Part shown: piece after piece, positions 34,701 through 34,785 of the stretch | How positions within the stretch are numbered: the stretch's first letter is position 1 | How the letters are laid out: every line of letters begins with the position of its first letter | Assembly: GCA_965368585.1 (NCBI GenBank) | Contig: CBDUNM010000038.1 | Span: 1-34,785 of the forward strand | DNA from: JARRQB01 sp965368585 | GTDB taxonomy: Bacteria; Pseudomonadota; Gammaproteobacteria; Chromatiales; Chromatiaceae | Length of the DNA stretch: 34,785 bases | Reading direction: 5' to 3' | The notes under the pieces: model-generated | What the model was told of the DNA's origin: nothing | The model's database searches: none | The model's input: only the letters and a program-made list of their open reading frames with translations | Made by a program: the position numbers and the translations under genes

Positions 34701-34785
34701 AGGGCGACGTGTTGTTCTCGGTGAACGGAGCTCAGCCTACGCTTACCAGCAATAACACCCTCGCTACGATAGGGAAGAGCGACGT
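28778..34785 (+). CDS. Giant LEPR-XLL/DUF4347 surface protein, 3' end beyond window
   Basis: At least 2002 codons, open to the window edge. Start ATG 28778 or 28790 (an in-frame TGA lies at 28745-28747). A basic N-terminus is followed by LLEPRLLLSAD (29-39), the LEPR-XLL signature of very large exported proteins. Domains in order (approximate residues): DUF4347 at 95-247 (LVFVDTAVPDYAALV, IHLVSHGS, LLIYGCDVA); DNRLRE-like at 268-448; CSLREA-like lead at 454-495 (GVSLREAIYAANNT); right-handed beta-helix at 500-860 with NxIGG and GNYIG repeats; then Ig/cadherin-like segments joined by NDAP motifs; a LamG-like jelly roll at about 1296-1526; and further cadherin-like and VCBS-like units with WQYSTD motifs. 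It probably acts as an adhesin or matrix protein. DUF4347-type N-terminal modules occur at the front of large calcium-binding secreted repeats; a type I secretion signal would be at the unseen C-terminus. Confidence 0.9.
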   Translation, partial: MDRHMARRHKSELRRAPATQQHARLSMDLLEPRLLLSADVLGLAGLPGLDSQRDDAPWTGHATSDSESNLLNELSVQDVGTDVPTFADGESGATHRQLVFVDTAVPDYAALVAQISAQSDSDNLVTYLLEGSRDGVAQITEALGQHHGIAAIHLVSHGSVDGLQLGSTWLDNDNLGDFADQFTVWSESLDSGADLLIYGCDVAADARGQALVEAIAVLTEADVAASTDLTGNAVRGGDWDLEYKAGIIATDVALDLGAQRTFSGTLGVATFQVGFGGYIGTDMDDTYIDSTSPDTSFGLSDDLTATESQRQALIRFGHIFAADGGPVPDNALINSATLTLDVSGTNAGASISAHRMLTGWSFTSEWNDFASGGAGIQVDDSEAVSVADDVVDGGDGTAVFDVTDSLNQWSLYGAANFGWVLDSDDSSDWKATSLQKGTAADRPLLTVDYTPVDLFVTNTNDTVSGVVDTDTIQVGGNFGADGVSLREAIYAANNTGGTTVVGFQIGSGFQSIALSGVLPEIDNSIVLDGRTQPGYSGTPLVEINGSSLGAGVDGLTISAGNSTVRGLMINELTGAGIFMYGGGGNLIAGNYIGVDSTGAGDRGNTEDGIHIQSNNNVIGGDTSAERNIISGNDTNGILLSGGASGNQILGNYIGLGADGGTALGNAQEGIRVLSGSNGNFIGGPNAGEGNVISANGDEAIVFDGVGTDGNSVRGNYVGLNAAGDAGRGNGGNGILISAGASGNVIGGNGAGEGNVVSANSGNGIVIEDPGTSNNVVLGNYIGTGADGLSIMGNGDKGILVMLGATNNTIGGSGDDDGNLIANNAGPGVRILDNATVGNAILGNAIHSNTGLGIDIYGPNSGATENNDAKDSDAGPNNVQNRPVLSSAVVNSAGDQVTIGGTLNSEPGKTFRIEFFSNDNSEVSGEGESFIDAIDVTTDGVTGDVSFAPMLPASLAAGDYVTATATELVTGTPRSTSEFATNSVVKFRPSVNVQSGSVNYTENSSPVSISPVATVSDPDASDFNGGSLTVSIALNGSAKDRLAINDEGAGPTNITVVSNEVYYGGNKIGTFGGGTGHLDPLIINFDTNDATAAAVQALVENITFANVSELPDATDRTVEFTLVDSDGRSGDNDTRSVTVTPLNDAPVLADDAPTLTTITEDDFTSAGDSVAAIVVDGSITDADGAPVESIAITAVADTDGTWQYSTDNGGSWSAVDDGSLAADHALLLDGTLSGAGTQKLRFVPDASFTGSATFTFRAWDHSTGAAGAYTDTTIAGTTTAFSSATDTASISVVPPDISSNLVVHLEFEEGTGSNAFDSTANGNDALLDAGAEEDWTTGPVGGAFHFDSASGDEDFFVIPNSPSVQDLQEGDFFTLSAWFKPDDIPGGAVAADNDYAYGILVKEGDHTGLWYRADQRFEFQHWTGSGYINLVSAGTYSAGAFHHIAVSLDRPAGTATLYIDGALENSVGFTPASASGEYGSETWKVGTAGDDFTAGNSAYAAKGTIDDVRIYSRTLSGGDVSAMFALGNDAPTLTSFLGPVTSGGEDTQIAITFGDLAVQGDENDSDGTVDAFVVKSVTSGTLKIGATAGGATDWAAGTNDTLDATTNAYWTPAEHANGTLDAFEVVAQDDGEMESSNQVAVQVTVTNVNDAPTISGGPYSLGSIDEDVTMTGVQVSTVLAGLTTGDSDGDTLGLATVAASGNGAWQYSTDSTDGSDGSWSAFGAVDGSSALLLANSSWLRYAPDGVNGENVAITFHGWDGTSGAASMTGTPSTANPGAGGGTTAFSTGTASANLTVTPLNDTGSVSIDDTSPDKNQLLTASVSDADGVSGAIGYQWYRGGAPIGGATASTYTTTQDDVGAVLSVAADYTDDEGTLESLISADTMAVANANVLDGVWLSTKGDVSGSGTLGDTNWDKDTVLEVADPNFALEPGTTNGTFDRLFDLVSDFGADPDTELTGLHVVSRNVVVGGSIFLQEGDVLFSVNGAQPTLTSNNTLATIGKSD
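30490..31330 (+). repeat. Tandem beta-helix repeats in the giant protein
   Basis: About four units of 65-70 codons, each with a GNYIG (or GNYVG) turn, a GNxxxGI turn, an NxIGG turn and a GNxISxN turn. The DNA of the units is diverged but keeps GGCAACTACATCGG-like cores, so the array arose by duplication and could recombine. Confidence 0.75.

Overview
The window is a high-GC bacterial chromosome segment, most likely from a gammaproteobacterium of the sulfur-oxidising or Chromatiales-like type. This placement is an inference. It rests on a 2-oxoacid:ferredoxin oxidoreductase operon with its own NAD(P)H-linked ferredoxin subunit, a membrane-anchored glutamate-synthase-like protein, a TusA-like remnant, a di-haem peroxidase, NnrU, YfiR/GGDEF-EAL signalling and a giant LEPR-XLL surface protein. 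No rRNA, tRNA, CRISPR array or intact transposase gene was seen.

Layout. 1-864: a wrecked glycogen phosphorylase gene. About 260 codons are missing from its middle, and the end of a small mobile repeat sits at the break. 921-1036: a foldable dispersed repeat. 1195-2157: a DHH phosphoesterase. 2574-7044: a tight four-gene operon, gamma-alpha-beta subunits of a TPP-dependent 2-oxoacid:ferredoxin oxidoreductase followed by a GltD-like flavoprotein fused to a ferredoxin. 7084-7791 (minus): a NarL/FixJ-type response regulator with a 184-bp MITE-like element touching its start codon. 8437-13856: a signalling block, with a STAS protein divergent from a CheB-CheR-coiled-coil-PAS fusion and a PAS hybrid histidine kinase 15 bp downstream. 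14096-15682: a glutamate-synthase-type FMN/[3Fe-4S] protein with an N-terminal membrane anchor. 15697-16057: two abutting repeat elements. 16376-21080: a TonB-dependent receptor converging on a yfiR-GGDEF/EAL pair. 21081-22112: gene-poor sequence with more copies of the mobile repeat. 22113-23378: a di-haem cytochrome c peroxidase-like protein. 23547-25200: a TusA-like pseudogene, a TetR repressor and a divergent nnrU, with two copies of one operator palindrome. 25343-28273: an exported TolB-propeller/PA/M28-peptidase/PDZ protein. 28778 to the right edge: the first 2002 codons of a giant LEPR-XLL/DUF4347 adhesin-like protein, the largest open frame here and cut by the window end.

How it works together. 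The 2-oxoacid oxidoreductase operon is complete as an enzyme: it can couple an acyl-CoA/2-oxoacid interconversion to ferredoxin and probably to NAD(P)H through the fused flavoprotein. Three regulatory modules (STAS/CheBR-PAS/hybrid kinase, YfiR/GGDEF-EAL, and TetR with its operators) suggest control of surface or sessile behaviour and of redox stress. The repeats show repeated small-element activity: one family has six recognisable ends in the window, and another occurs as two structured copies, one with an internal deletion.
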